From the NCBI GenBank assembly GCA_025526995.1, contig JAHLKG010000022.1, positions 310,001 to 374,000 on the forward strand: 64,000 nt of DNA. The letters are read 5' to 3'. A model generated the notes under the pieces. The model saw only the letters and a program-made list of their open reading frames with translations. It had not been told where the DNA came from and made no database searches. Origin of the DNA: Powellomyces hirtus (taxonomy: Eukaryota; Chytridiomycota; Chytridiomycetes; Spizellomycetales; Powellomycetaceae). Below, piece after piece: positions 34,518-47,800 of this stretch (within the stretch, counting starts at the first letter, position 1; every line of letters starts with the position of its first letter). Both the position numbers and the translations under genes were made by a program.

Positions 34518-37009
34518 ATGTTCTACGCCGACACCCTTCTCACCAAGAAGGGCAAGCTGGCCAAAGTATGGCTTGCCGCCCACTGGGAACGCAAGTTGAG
34601 CAAGTCCCAGTTTCTGCAGACCGACTTGCCGGCTTCCGTCGGTGAGTGGCGTGACATGACACATTGAAGAAATACATGTTCGCATAGTCACACCCCCCCA
34701 ACAACGCGTTATCCCACGTTCCTTTTAATGATATCGAATACGATACACTTTCTTTTCTTTGTTTGGGTGTGTTGTTGATTATTAGAATCCATCATCCATC
34801 CCGGGCAACAACCCCTGGCGCTGCGTCTTTCGGGACAGTTGCTGCTCGGTGTGACCCGAATCTATTCGCGAAAGGCGCGCTACTTGCTCGAAGACTGTAA
34901 TGAGGCGTTTGTTAAGATCAAGATGGTACGTGGTTGTGTGCTACAGGGGACGGTGAGAGGGAGTGGGGGTGGGTTAGCGGGAGTGGGAGCGAGGGAGATG
35001 TGGGGGGCGGATGTGGATTCCTGGTTGATGTTTGGATATGGAAAGTTAAGGGAGTGCGGTTTTTTTTTTGAGGACTTGCGAAAGACGTCTCATGAGCGAA
35101 ATTATGGATCATACAGTTGCGCACAACATATACCATTGTCCCATCGACACATTCAATCCTCACACTCCTCCTTCCCCACAGTCCTTCAAACCCGGCGTCG
35201 TCGACATGCCCCTCGATCACACGGCCGCCGCCCACAACGCCATCACCTTGCACGACGCACTCACCGAATTCGACATTCTCCTCCCGGAACCCTCGTTCGA
35301 CATTCGGATGTTTGACACGGCGGCCCCCGACAGCGGGTCGTCCACGGGCGCCGCAGTATCGCGCACGCAGGACATTACCTTGCAACAACTCCACCTCCCC
35401 TCGCAGACCTCGTTCTTGGGCGCGCAGGCCGAGTTGCAGGATATGTTTGGCTTGGATGTCGCGAATCAGGGTAGCGGCGGCGGTGCAGCTGGGGGAGATG
35501 AGTGGAGTTTGGATCTCGGGTTTGGAGATGGGAATGCCGGCGAGAATGTAGGGGCGGCGACGATGACAACGGCATTGGATGAAGAGTCGTATGAAGTTGA
35601 ACGCGGGCGTGATGCGGCCGCTGAGAGGCCGTTCTCCCCCAGGAGAGATAGTCTCTCGTTCAGCGATGCCGACAAGGACACGTCGGGGACCCACTTCAAT
35701 GTGGGTGACACGTCGCTCGCCGCGCCGTCGTTTGACATGGACGATGCGATGGCGGGGATCCGGGCGCCTGCACCGCCGCCCCAAGACGTGGAGGATGACG
35801 CTATGGATATCGATCTGCCCCTGCCGCAGCAGCAGTTTGACGCGTTTGAGGACATGCCTGCTGATTTCACCACGACGGCGTTGGGCGCGATCCGGCTGGA
35901 AGAAGACGACGACCAGGACTCGTTCCAGGCTCCGCAGACGGTGGCTGTGCAACAAGAACAAGAACAAGAGCCACGACACCACCGTAAGCGTAAACTACCC
36001 ATCGACGCGGCCACCGAGCTGGCGTCCCACGTGATGCAAGACGCCCTCCACTCCACCTCGGACATCACCACACCGGCGCATCACGACCACTATGTCCCGT
36101 ACTCGCGCAAAATGCAGCGGCTGACCCTGATTCGCAGCCGGGGCGCCGCGTACCTCCTCGACCCCGTCGTGCATAGTCTCGGGGGCCCCCATGCCCCCAT
36201 GCCCGTGGAGCTGCGGGCGCTGTTTCGGAATGTCGTTGGCAAACGAGGGGCGGCGGCAAAAGTGCACGTCGGGTTCCCCGGGGACACGAGTCTGGGCCCG
36301 GTGTTTGGCGATGCGGACGAGGGACTCGGAATGGGAGACGTGATGCAACACGAAGAGGAGATGCACCCACTGGGTGATCAGAGCATCCTTCCTCCACCCG
36401 CATCCGGTACGGCGGCACCCGATAACGACACGGACACCACGGCTGCAGCAGCGACACTCGAATCGGGCCCAGAACAGCACCAACGCGAGGACGACTCGGC
36501 CCTGTTCTTCCTGCCCGCCGATATCAACGTCGTGCGAGAAAAGAGTGTCGGAAGCGACGAACAGCGCGAACAACCGCAGGAAGAGGAGGAAGAACTCATT
36601 GACGACACGCTCGTGGAGACCCCGGGTGCGGCGGCGGGCGCGACGCCGGGGAATCTGGACACGATCAAGGAGCTGATCCAGGCGAGCCGCGGTGACGACG
36701 CCACGACCGACCCCCACCATGCAGCCGCAGCAGCCGTGTCGTTCCGCCACCTGGCCCACGCGAAACCCAAAACGAAAGCCGTGGCGCTCTTTTTTGACCT
36801 CCTCGCCTTGGGGACCCGCAATTTGGTTTCGTTGGCCCAGGACGCGCCGTATGCGGATATTGTTGTGCGCAGGATTGATCCAGAGGTAAGCATGAGAAAG
36901 AAACAAAAACAGTTGAGAGAATGGACGTTTGGTATTGAGTTTGTTTTTTTTTTGTTTTTTTTTTCTTTGGGGTTTGGCTTAGGACCCGGTCTGGACTGCA
37001 GTGTGCTAA
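34518..37009 (+). CDS. RAD21: cohesin kleisin subunit Rad21/Scc1
   Basis: Four exons, 34518-34641, 34786-34925, 35182-36885 and 36983-37009, give 664 residues. The N-terminus [20 protein letters not shown] is the conserved Smc3-binding kleisin head, followed by a block containing [16 protein letters not shown]. The C-terminal winged helix is present ([20 protein letters not shown]). The protein closes the cohesin ring and is cut by separase at anaphase. A possible separase site, SYEVERG, is at about residues 224-230. The long middle is acidic and disordered, as in the family. The last exon is only 27 nt and ends in DPVWTAVC; if its acceptor is wrong, only the last residues change. The mitotic paralogue is favoured over Rec8 by wording, but this is not proven. 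Confidence 0.93.
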
Positions 37010-37236
37010 AAAAACACGCCCCCGCCCCGCCGAAAAAAATGAAAACGTCCCCACTTGTGCGGAACAGAAATCTTGCAAAGATTGAAGAAACGACCGACCA
37101 AAGACATTGGGAAAAAAGATTGAGAACGGATGCGAGACGGTGGAACTATGAAAGCGAGAGATGCACAGAGAAGGGAGGACTGAAATGAAATGACAAAAAG
37201 AAAAAAGAAACGAGAGAGACGGTGTTGGTGTTCTTC

Positions 37237-37269
<33 letters not shown>

Positions 37270-37836
37270 TGTGTGATTGTGTGGTTATACCCCCTTCCTC
37301 TCGCGAATGTAAACAGTATGGTGCTTTTGAATATATGCGATGCGGTACAGTGAATATCTTGGAGCGACTCGACAAATGGACAGTTGATGGGCGTGCGACA
37401 GTGAGACAGGCAGACAGTCAGACAGACAGACAGACAGCGCAGGGCGATAGCAGCGCAAGTTATGTGTATTTGTTTGAAGAGCTAGTTAAGATTAAAGAAA
37501 AGCAGTGTAAGGAAAAGGTCGGCGGTGTTTTAATAAAAGAATTTAAATTAAGCGGCGAGATCGCGGGAGACACAAAAGAGAGCTATGTAAAGGGGAGAGA
37601 GGGGGGGCGAGAAAGGTCCAAACGAACAAGAATAAACATACAAAAAATCGTACAAGAAAACAAGTGGGGGGGAAACAGCGTGCGCACTTCCCGTCCGTAA
37701 TCCACACCGTCCACCACAGGCGAGAAAACACCCAAAAAAGTGAAAAAATAAAAAACACAATTACACGTAAAAGCAAAAGAGCAAAAAAAAGAGCCCGAGG
37801 TCCATCTTCTTCCGTTCGGTTTCGTCCGCATCATCG
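37010..37836. other. convergent 3' spacer with microsatellites
   Basis: This spacer lies between RAD21 and the Sfp1-like gene. It holds a CT then TG dinucleotide run at about 37235-37275 and a GACA repeat at about 37410-37437. No gene was recognised. Confidence 0.55.
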
Positions 37837-38491
37837 TCACAAGCTCATGCTGGTATGGCCCTTGACCTGGGTTTTGAAATCCAGGTCGGCATGGGTGACT
37901 TTAGCATGGTACTTGAGCCCGTTGAGGTTCTTGTACTTTTTGCCGCACGAGGGCACGCGGCACCAGTACGGACGGAGGGCGATTTTGATGTCCTGGCCAA
38001 CGAGCGGGTAGCCCACCGGGAGGCCGCCCTGCATGTGAGGCGGGAACTGCATGTGGTGCGGGAACTGCGGGTGTTGCTGGTGAGGGTGTTGCATCGGGTG
38101 CATGCCGGGATGCGGCATCTGGTGGTGCGGGTGGTACATGGGCATCATGTGGGGCGGCAGCGAGTGGGCGTGGAGCATGGGTGAGGTGTAGGGGTTCAGG
38201 TGCTGTGGTGGTGGTTGGTGCTGCGGTTGGGGCGAGGGTTGCGGTTGTTGGAGATGCTGTTGCTGCTGGTGTTGTTGCGGCAATGGGCGGTTGTTGCCAG
38301 CTTGAGGCGAGTTGAGGAACTGCGGTGGCGGTGGCGTTGCATTTCCGATGGGTGGCTGACCGGAAAAGTCGGCAACGGTAGGGGATTCCGGAGCATAAAA
38401 CGGAGAAAAGTCCGGGTGAGGCGGAGCCAGTGCTGGGTAGTTATTTTGCTGTTGTTGTTGTGATTGCTGCTGCTGCTGCGATGGCTGCTGA

Positions 38492-38523
<32 letters not shown>

Positions 38524-40352
38524 CTGTTGGTACTCTAGCTCGCAGTTGCCGTGTTCCAGGTGATACTTCAACCCATTCGAGTTTTTGTAGATCTAGAAAA
38601 TGTGCAGAGTCATGATCGGAACTCACTCAAAATGACAGCTAGTTTGAGCGGATTGCATACCTTGCTACACAATGGTTTTGGGCATTTGTACCGCTTGCCC
38701 GGGCCGGATCCCATGCCCGCCGCGCCATACATGTCGTCAACGAGTGCCATCATGTCCTGTCCGTCAATCCCATTCATCCAGCTGCCAGGAGGTGGTGTGC
38801 TGGACGGTGGGTGGGCCGGATTTTGCTGCCGCTGCTGCTGCCCAGAAGAGTACATACCAGGCGCTCCAACTGGGGTACTATTAGGACGCGGAGGTGGGGT
38901 TCCCACTTGAAAGTGGGGCAAATCATGAGATATCATTAGTCCGGGGGTCCCCACACGTGGAAAAGGGGAGGAACCAGCGCCCCCTTGGGAAACAAAAGCA
39001 AGGTGGGCAAGGTGTGGCGATACTCGGTGTTGCTCCACAGGTGGGCCGGAAAACTGGGGCATTTGTTGCGATGCAGCACCAGGATGCGCGCGAGGACGAG
39101 GCTGCGCAATCGGACTAAACGTCTGCTGCAGTTGCTGTTGCGGAAGCTGGGGGTGAGACATCAGCGGTGATGACTTGGCCGCCTGTTGGGCGCGAGGGTT
39201 CTGCTTGAGAAACTCTGCGTGGGACGAATTGGGAGTTTGCATTGACGCCAGGATGTCGTCGATATGATCAGTTCCCTGCTGGCCGTATTCGAAGCCACTA
39301 TGGCCAGTTTTGGGTGTTTCAGGCGCAGAGGCGTGGCTGGTACTGGGAGACGAGCCCGAAGCATCGTCCTCGACGGCCGGTGCGAGAGCGGGATACCGAT
39401 GGTTCCCCTCATTACTTTTAAGCTTTTTGGCCTCGTCCGGGGGCAAGTTCATGGCAACGAGAGACGGGGCACGAGCTCGTTTTGCGTTGGGTGGATAGTA
39501 AAGGGATTCTGGCGGGACCAGCCCGTTTCCCTGCTGTTGGTAGCCAACACCTGAAGTGGCGTAGGGTGCAAAGAGGAGACCCGCTTGCTGCTGGTCCTGC
39601 TGCTGTTCAATGTGCAAGTGGCGGAGTCCCTCCTGAATATCGTTCACAATCGGCAAGGTTGCGTTGGAGGGGACCGGAGACGGAAACATATCGGGGTGAG
39701 ATAGATTCAGTGACGCAGGGACAGGCGAGGGCGATGCCATTGGAACATTGGTTCGATATTGGTGCAAAAGCCCTGCTGGCATTCCCTGGACAGTTCCTAG
39801 TGCGTCTGACTCTTCCTCCTGAATCGTCTCCAGTTTGGCCATGGAGGAAGCGTGGTGGCCACCCTCAAGACCAGCCAGTGACATTTGCACGTTGCTGCTA
39901 TCGAGCAACGGCGAAAGTCCCGAGGAGGTCAGTGTCGTTGGGGAGAAGGCGGAAAAGTCCTTGACGTTTACGTGAACCGTCTCGTAGTGACTGAGGAGTT
40001 CATGCAGACTGGGAAATTGAGTCCCGCAACACTCAAAGTCCTTGCAGAACTGGGACTCGAGGTTGAATACAGACGAGTCGGCCGCCTCTGCCATACCGGA
40101 GGAGGGAATGAGGTCGATACCGCCCAGAGAGAGGGTCCCGCCAAACGAGGGTCTCCGCGGCCGGGCGGTTCCGTGAAAGTTGAACATGTCGAGCAAGTCT
40201 GGGTTGTAGGGAAGGGGATTGAATAGGGAGTTTCTTCGCGAGCGAGGTGCGGATGCTGTCGCCGGTGGGAGTTGGTCATTGTTGTTGTTGTTGTCGCCCA
40301 TTGTGACTGAAGGAAGAGCGGCCGCGGCGCTTATTGGACCCAAGTCTGCCAT
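37837..40352 (-). CDS. SFP1: Sfp1-like C2H2 zinc-finger transcription regulator
   Basis: Two exons, 40352-38661 and 38592-37837, give 815 residues. Near residues 98-127 it has the block FCKDFECCGTQFPSLHELL followed by HYETVH, typical of fungal Sfp1 proteins. A split finger begins at RYKCPKPLCSKV and continues across the intron as YKNSNGLKYHLEHG. The final finger reads RPYWCRVPSCGKKYKNLNGL. Sfp1 drives ribosome biogenesis genes in response to nutrients in yeasts; the role here is inferred. Between the fingers lie poly-Gln and His/Pro/Gln-rich stretches. A second in-frame ATG 51 bp downstream could be used instead of 40352. Confidence 0.85.
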
Positions 40353-42563
40353 CTATCAGTAAGGGAAAACCGTGGGGATGCTGTCGGTGGTTGCAGAGAA
40401 CAGCTGATGGCCAGTGGAGAACCGAGAATGGCCAGTGTGGGAATGCAGGTGGGACTTTGGGGGTGCAGAAGCGCACGAGCGAGGAGGTAAAAAACGGACG
40501 AAGGGCGGCGACGAGGAAGGTGGGGGGGGGTGGGAAAGAGGGACAAGTGGTGGGAGGTGAGCACGAGGTTGTTACGTGGACGTGTGCGGTATAGAGGGGA
40601 ACCGCGTGGGAACGGCAGGGGAACGTAAGGAAAGAAGGGAAAGAAGGCGGGGGGTTAGGAAACACTCGTGTTTGAGTGTAAAACCGCGGGAGTGAGAGAG
40701 TAGTAAGTAGTGAGGGAGAGTATGATAGTGAGACCAGTGGGTAAGTAGTGCAAGCGTAAGCAACCAAACCGCACTCTCATCGCCATCGAAGAGTAGCAAG
40801 GTATCGATAGTGTAATCGTTAGTCGTGAGTGGTTAGTCCGTCAGTCCAAGGCGGAAGCGGATGGATGGGATGGGGTAGATATGATATCGCAGCGGTAAAT
40901 GGAGGTGAAACAATACAACGCGGAGTGACGCACTGTCCGCCGCATAAGGAAATGGGTCAGTGAGTCAGTGAGTCTGTAAGTCTGTCTGTCTGCCCTTCCC
41001 TTCCCCCAGACAGACCGACCGACCGACGCCTTCCGCCCGACTCGAGCTCCCTTGTTCTAGGTCTCCTGAACCTAGGTGCCCTGATCCTAGGTCCCCTGCC
41101 TATTCTAGGTTGCCTGATCCTAGGTCCCGAGTCAGGCGCTCGAGTCACTCAACTCAGTCAGTCAGTCAGTGAGGAGTGAGTGGCTGGCAGAGTGGCTGGC
41201 AGAGTGGCTGCTGGCTACATCAAGGCCTTCTTTGCCTTATTGGACGGTGCTGGATGATGCAAATGGGCCATGTGTTATCCCAAACAATTACACCATTTCC
41301 ACGTGTCGACCACATCTCTTTTCGTCACATATCCCCATGCCGCCGTGTCTTCAATGCCATTCCCTCCCCTCTACGCCCTCCGACGATGAATGAGATTCAT
41401 TTGTGGCGGGTCACTTGCCGGTCATTTGTCTGTCACAACCCACTGCTGGCGTTTGTCACGCCCTCGACCGACCGGATGGAGAGAAAGGTGTCTCCTAGAT
41501 TTTGCCTTGACCTGCGGGTGGGAAAGGATGTGGTCCCCTGGGTGGAGGGAGGCAAGGGAGATGAGGCAGTCAGTCAGTCACTCAGTCAGTCAGTCAGTCA
41601 GTGGTGGTGGTGACTCTCAATGACCTGGGGATAGATCGTAGGAAATGCAAGTATGGATCAACTATCCGTCCGGGTTATCCGAGTATTGATACTTCAATTA
41701 TCATAAGAGGGGGGGAGGGGCAGTATAAAAGAGTGCAAATTGTGTGATTGCGGTGGCAGTGCAAATGGCCTCGCCGCACAGCAGTCACGTTACTCACTGC
41801 CAGAAAAACGCACGAGGGGTGACACCAACAGACTCAGCCCTGTCTTGAACGTCGCGGAGGGATAATGCCTGCTGATGGGGATGGACAGATGGACAGATGG
41901 ATGCTCAAGCATATGTGCGGATGTGGCCATCGCAAACCACAGTCATTGAGGCGAGCTCGGCTGCGTTTGCTCTGGGTTTTTGTGGAGTGTTGATGTGTGG
42001 AAAGCACAGGCATTTGGACAAATCATCTGGTCTCATGACATTCAGCGAGTCAGTCAGTCATAGATTTGTGAGGAAAAAAAAAAAAGTGGGGGGACGGACG
42101 CTTCACATTATATAACTTGTTGTGTCCCCAAGTCTGAACAAACGCCATGTTTGCGTGTGAATTGACTGACTCCGGTGTGTGAATGAGTGATTCCAACTGC
42201 TGACTGTGCAGTAAGACTGACGTGTCGGTCTCATCTCTCCACTGGGCGCTGTGCTTGCTCTGCCCTTTTTTCCATCCCTGTGCTGTCAATTCTGAGAAAA
42301 AGGTGTGTCAAAACATAAAAATAAATATAAGACAACCTACCTGCGCCCTCCTTCCCGCCCCGGAACCCGCCCCCTTCTGTTGGTCACTGTCAACTCTCTC
42401 GTCGCTGGCTGTGCTCAACCCTTGCCAATAATAAAAACGACCATTCCTTTATCCTTCGCGTCGGGCGCGCAAGGGTGTCTGTTCCTCTTCCTCATCAACT
42501 ATCCTCCAGGCACTCGTAACAACATCGCAAAAGGGCAAAACAAAGGGGTGACCTACGTCTCTC
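40353..42563. promoter_or_regulatory. long divergent promoter region between two C2H2 genes
   Basis: A 2.2-kb spacer between the Sfp1-like gene (-) and the two-finger gene (+). It contains repeated CCTAGGT units at 41055-41130, GAGTGGCTGGCA repeats at 41180-41215, and several (CAGT)n tracts (41155-41171, 41568-41602, 42050-42060). No gene was recognised. Such length is usual for control regions of transcription-factor genes. Confidence 0.5.
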
Positions 42564-44852
42564 ATGAATCAGCATCCCACTACCCGCAGCGACAGTGGTG
42601 CCTACATCGAGTCGTGGGAACACGCCAACGACGACCAAGGTACTGACGGCGGCGGCACCTTTGTCGATCCACGTTGCCAAACCAGCGTCAGCACCGACGT
42701 AGAGGATGACAGCCATGTCCCGACCGAGCAATACCCTCCGGAATTCACGTCTCGGCAGTTGCCATTCCCACGAACTGATCCGACATTCCGTCCACCCTAT
42801 GTGACGCCCGCATCCTCGTTTGGGTCATCATGGCCAGACATTGCTCGATCCGATCCTGCATCCTTCAGTCACGGTAGACGGACTGGCCAATCAGTCGTTC
42901 CCGCATCCGCCGTCCTTCCTCAGTGGGCACCGGGTCATTACCAACATGCTCCAACTGTCTATACCGCACCGGTTGGTCTCACGTCTCCCTCTCCTTCTTC
43001 CTTCAACCACGTCCCGTATGCCGTGGGCGCATTCGTATACCCAAACCAGCAGCAACAAACCGGCAACGGGGCGCAGTACCAACCTGCTACAGAGTACGTG
43101 TCAGATCCCTCGTCGTCAACTCCCCCTTCGGTTCGCCGAAGCGGCCACGTGGCTCTGGCTCCGACCTCAGACCATAGCCACCAGCGGTTCATCAGCCCCG
43201 GTCGTCGCCTGCAGCCAGCTATCACAAGAACAAACGATATGCCTCGCTCAAACTCGGCCTCAACCTTGACGAAAAAGAAAAAGACGACTCAGAAGCGCCT
43301 TTGTCAAGACGCAGAGGCTCGACGTTTCGCATGCACTGTACAGGGCTGCAGCAAAAGATTCACAACATCGTAAGTGTTTCCCAAAACGTCGAAAAATATG
43401 TCTCGCTACATAGAGTCCAGTCTGCTGAAGCTGTCTCTGTCGTCAAGTGGTCATCTTCAACGACACATCAGGACACACAGCGGAGAGCGGCCTTTCCGCT
43501 GTTCCGTCCAAGACTGCACGTCCCGGTTCTCGCGCCACGACAACATGCTTCAGCACCAGCGCGCGCATCACAAAAAGGTGGAGCAGGCCGCAGTGGAAGA
43601 GCTGACAGAATCCGGAGACCCCGACGCAAAGTCATCGCAGTTTACAACGACAACAATGGAAGACGCGCCCGCCCTCTCCAGTTCCGACACTCCAACAACT
43701 CCCATCAAGAGAGAAGACTACAAGACATCCACGACCCTGGAAGATATGACAGACATTATATCACCCACCTCCAGCGGACCCACGGCGTCAACGCCTAGCA
43801 GAAATTCCTCCCCGTTTGGAAACTCCCAGGACGATCCTGGCCGGTTTGGGTTCGACGCGTTCAACTGCGCCTCACCTTACGCGTTCCCGCGTGGCGCTGC
43901 CAGGATACCTGGTCTGGTTTCTGGCGTTTCCACCGCCGAGTTGAGGCCTTTTCCAGCAACCCCCACCCATCTTGATCCGTACTACATTCCCGCCCATGCT
44001 CCTGCTGCCGACCATCACGTGCAATGTTCCCTTCCGGGAAGCCGTCTGCCTCCAATGTACATGGATTCGTTCAGATTGGGAAACAGGCAGTTTTTGCAGC
44101 ACGGGTGGTCGCAGCACGAGTCACCATCATTTACACAGACGAGCACGCCCAGCCCAACTCTCGGCATCCCGCGATCCCCAGAGTTGGTTGGTAGCTCTGC
44201 CCCCGGACGACGCTTCCACGCCGATCAAAGCGCAGCATGTGCCACTTGTCAAGAACAACAACAGGTCTTGGCCCCAGCACCAACGCACCAGCTTCAGTCA
44301 AGGGGTGATCCTCGCTTTGCTGGACTTGGGGAAACGTGCGCGGGCACTGCTTATGTCTCACCCACTGCTGTGGGTGGATTGCTTTATGACCAACAACCGG
44401 CTTGGGCGCAGCAATACATGCAACAGCAGCGACATCAGCCGCGCCTCAATCCCATCAACCTGCAGCCTCCCCAGCAGCCTCTTCCGGCACTCTGGGAACC
44501 GAGAAACAGATCCGGCGCTTTCGCGGCCGACAGCACCGTGGGTCGCGGTGGGCCCTGGGCGCTCTCCCCTTCGTCTTCGTCGACCACAACCCCGTCTCCG
44601 CATACCCCGACCACCCAGTCAAGACAAAACCTAGGGTCGTACAATATGCAAGTGCATGATAAAAACCATGCTGATGTTGCTGCAACAACAACGACAACAA
44701 ACGGGAACAACTCGGCGATGATGAACATGCTCCCGACAGACTTTCCGTACTACTCACATCAGGACGCGCGTCGCACCACCCCGCCGCCGACTGTGATGAC
44801 ATCGGAATTCACGCCGCCGACCTACCCAACACCAACTACCCCACGCGAGTAG
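42564..44852 (+). CDS. two-finger C2H2 zinc-finger protein
   Basis: Two exons, 42564-43369 and 43448-44852, give 736 residues. The intron falls inside the first finger: the codon split at ...RFTTS|GHLQRH rebuilds a perfect finger, confirming the junction. The pair reads C-x4-C-x12-H-x3-H twice, joined by the linker HSGERPF, at about residues 256-313. The tandem is preceded by a basic KKKKTTQKR segment. The spacing resembles stress or nutrient regulators of the Msn2/COM2 kind, but the target genes cannot be told. The flanks are Pro/Gln/Ser/Thr-rich and look disordered. Confidence 0.88.
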
Positions 44853-47800
44853 CCCCATTTGCGGTGCTTTGCGCACGTTCTTGACAAAACCCATTGACAA
44901 AGCCTGACACATTGGGGCATTGGCAGATGCGCGGCTATAGCCCCTCACTATCTCTTCATTTTCCACTCGCTTGTTGCTGATGCTGCACATTTTTTTTTTT
45001 TTTTTTTTTTTTGCGTCCGTGCTATTTCTGTTCATTCTTTCTCCTTTTCCCTCCTTTCACTGCTTCGGTCCTTACCGGCGCGGTTAGTCATCGTACCTTG
45101 TGTGTTATTCGGCTTCGGGGCGTAATGTACATATGTATCTGTTTTTTTCTTTCTGGGTAGTCTCTGCCGTTTCCTATTCCTATTTGCTTCCGAGTCTGTT
45201 TTTGTATCATAATACACCCCCCCCCCCCGCGTCCCCCCCGCGTCCCCTTTTGTATGGCGTAATGTGTTTTCAATGTGTTGTGGGTGTGCTTATCGCATGT
45301 CCTGTTTTTTGTTTTTGATCGTATGTTCTCCTCTTCTCTGTCTGGAGCGGTTTTGGTGGCGCTTTGTGACCCTTTTTTTTTTTTGCTCGGTTCTGGTGCG
45401 CCCACAATGTTGAAAACCTCCTTTCCTGCGAACACATGGGTAAGGGACGTGAATATTTTATGTACCGGTTTGACACGGCTTTTGACACGCCTGCGTCAAG
45501 CCCGGAGCGCGGCACTGGAATCGCCTTCCAAAGTGGATGTGGGCATACTGAACACGTGCTTTGTGCACTCCCATTTCTTTGGGTAGGACACCAGCAATCA
45601 GGTATTCGTATGACACTTCATTTTCGTTTCAGTCTACGTCTGAATGGCGTCCAGAGCAGGACCTCATCGATCTGGATATGAGCTGTTGTTGAGATCCCCC
45701 GGCCCCCTAGCCCAATGTCAAAGTACCCAGTTTCGCTTAATGTGTGCGATTCCTTTTGCCACGATCTGTACGCCCCCAGAGATGCGTCGGATGGAACAGT
45801 CGATGGAACAGCCATGGACGAGGATCTTCTTACGTAAGTACTGCGGAGGACGACGCGTCAAGCCGTGGACCGCGTCAGGCACGCGCGCGTGCGGCTTCGC
45901 GGTTGTGCAGAGTCTGACGAGGTTGACGAGGGTTCCGCCTTTTGTTGTTTTGTATTTGGCGGAGACGAGGGGCGGGGGGGGGGGGAGCGATCCCCCTTTT
46001 TCTTTGCCCCAGTTTTCCTCGTCTTGAACCGGCTTGCCGCTATCAGCTCCCGCACACCCTATGCTTTTCGGGCGGCTCTTTTGCGAAAGCATGCCCGCAC
46101 CTGCTGCCACTTGGCCGGTGCGATTCCGCATGCCTGGCTCCCCCTCCTTTTATTCACAATCAAATTGTTTCGTCCTGCGGCGACGGTATCCTGTTGTTCT
46201 TGAGGATGTCGCAAGCTGCAAGAACCCCAAAAATGACAGAAAACAAAAGCATCCGAGTCCACAATGCTGGTGTGGGGCGGGAAACCGATGGATCCCCCCT
46301 CCCCCCACCCCAAGAGTTGAGGTCGAAGAACTAGTAAGAAATGATGACGAGGATTGAGGAGTGTGGCGAGTCAAATCAAACTCCGCGGGCTGCGAGTGGG
46401 TTCGGAGGTCAAACTTTCTACATTCGAAAGCGTGCTGGAAACGTGAGCGCGCCGTTTCGCCACCCGGCACACCCATCCCTCCAGCTTTTCCTTCTCGATT
46501 TTTTTTTTTTTTTTTTGGTTATATTTTTGCGCAGCTGCTCTTTGCATTTCAAGTTGGGCGGGAGATATCCCCAAACGGCGTCCAAGCCGTCGTCCAAGCC
46601 CGTCGCACATTGTTTTGCGGCGTCCCATCCCCACCGACCCGACATCCTAAACGTCAGTTGCGCAGCGGTCGTAGGCCTAATAATATCATCATGTTTCTGC
46701 ACCCGTAATGGGAGTTTGTCCTCCGATGCACCACGAGACACAGCGTAACATGTTTCCACGGGACTGACGGCAACCCTGCGGCGGGGTATCGAGTGACGCC
46801 GTCCCCCCGCCGTCCGAGGCGGCATTTTAACAAAACACTGCTGGTGGCTTGGTGGTCGTGGAGTGGTAGGTACATGACCGCTGCGAGCGGCGTCATTTTA
46901 ACAAAAATCCTGGCGAGCTTGTGATCGTGGAGAGAGAAAGTGAGAAATCCATGACCCCGCTGGGAGAACACACCCACGAGTGCAAGAATGTTGGTGTGGG
47001 ATAACATTGAACGAGCGGGGTTTTTCTTTGTTAAAACTTTTGATCATGCAAAATTCGCTGCGGCGAGAGACGGCGCAATAGTCATACAGTTTTATGCATT
47101 GCTTGAGAATCTCAAACTCGCGTGGTTAGACCGTTGTGTCAGTGCCGATGCCAGTCACAGTGATGCTGGTGATGAAATCGATGATGATGATATGACTGAG
47201 TCGTGCAGGGTTTGGCAGGATCATTCTGACATCTCAAACTTTCTGGTCAAGCCGTGGCGATACCGTACCCCTACACCGCGTCGCCTGTGTGGGTTCTTTC
47301 TATTTAGACCCCCAAGACGCTGAGGCGGAGCCGCCCAAGTCCGGGAATCTGCCGAGCAACGTGTCGTTGTTGTTTCGTCCAACCATAGCCGCAGCACATC
47401 TCCCGGCGATGCTTCCACGGTTGTCGAGAGCTGAGACCGGGGGCAGATCAGGTTACCTTCTGGCGCCCCACTTCCGTCGTATGGTGTGTGTTTACGTGTT
47501 GTTTAACATCTATCCGTGGAGTCGAACATTACGAACCCCTAACTGTGCATGCACTGGGCATGTGCATGTCACGGCCATCGGTTCCGATAGATTCCGACGT
47601 TGTGCGCGGTCATTTGTTTGTTTTGGGGGGCCTTGTGAGGGCTGCTTGAGTGCCCAGTTGATGAAACCTTCCACGGGAAGGTTTTTTTTTGGGTCGGCGG
47701 TACGCTTTCGGCGCTTTGCTTAGTGCAACTGTCAAATTCACCAGCCGCCTGACAGTTTGTGTTGTGTGAGCAGTGCGGGTTGGGCCGGGCATGTCTCAGT

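Noticed and set aside
41560..41605. CAGT repeat tracts considered as a CRISPR-like array
   Set aside because: They are simple microsatellites without spacers; nothing in the window resembles a CRISPR array.
45718..46131. 137-codon minus-strand frame, partly protein-like
   Set aside because: No family match, no clear start context, and neighbouring frames are equally open.
46815..46941. Imperfect direct repeat with an ATTTTAACAAAA core, considered as a small RNA
   Set aside because: I could not fold it into a snoRNA or tRNA layout, and it has no box motifs that I trust; left as a minor repeat.
46988..47323. 111-codon plus-strand frame with a moderately protein-like sequence
   Set aside because: No recognised domain and no supporting splice sites or neighbours; too weak to list as a gene.
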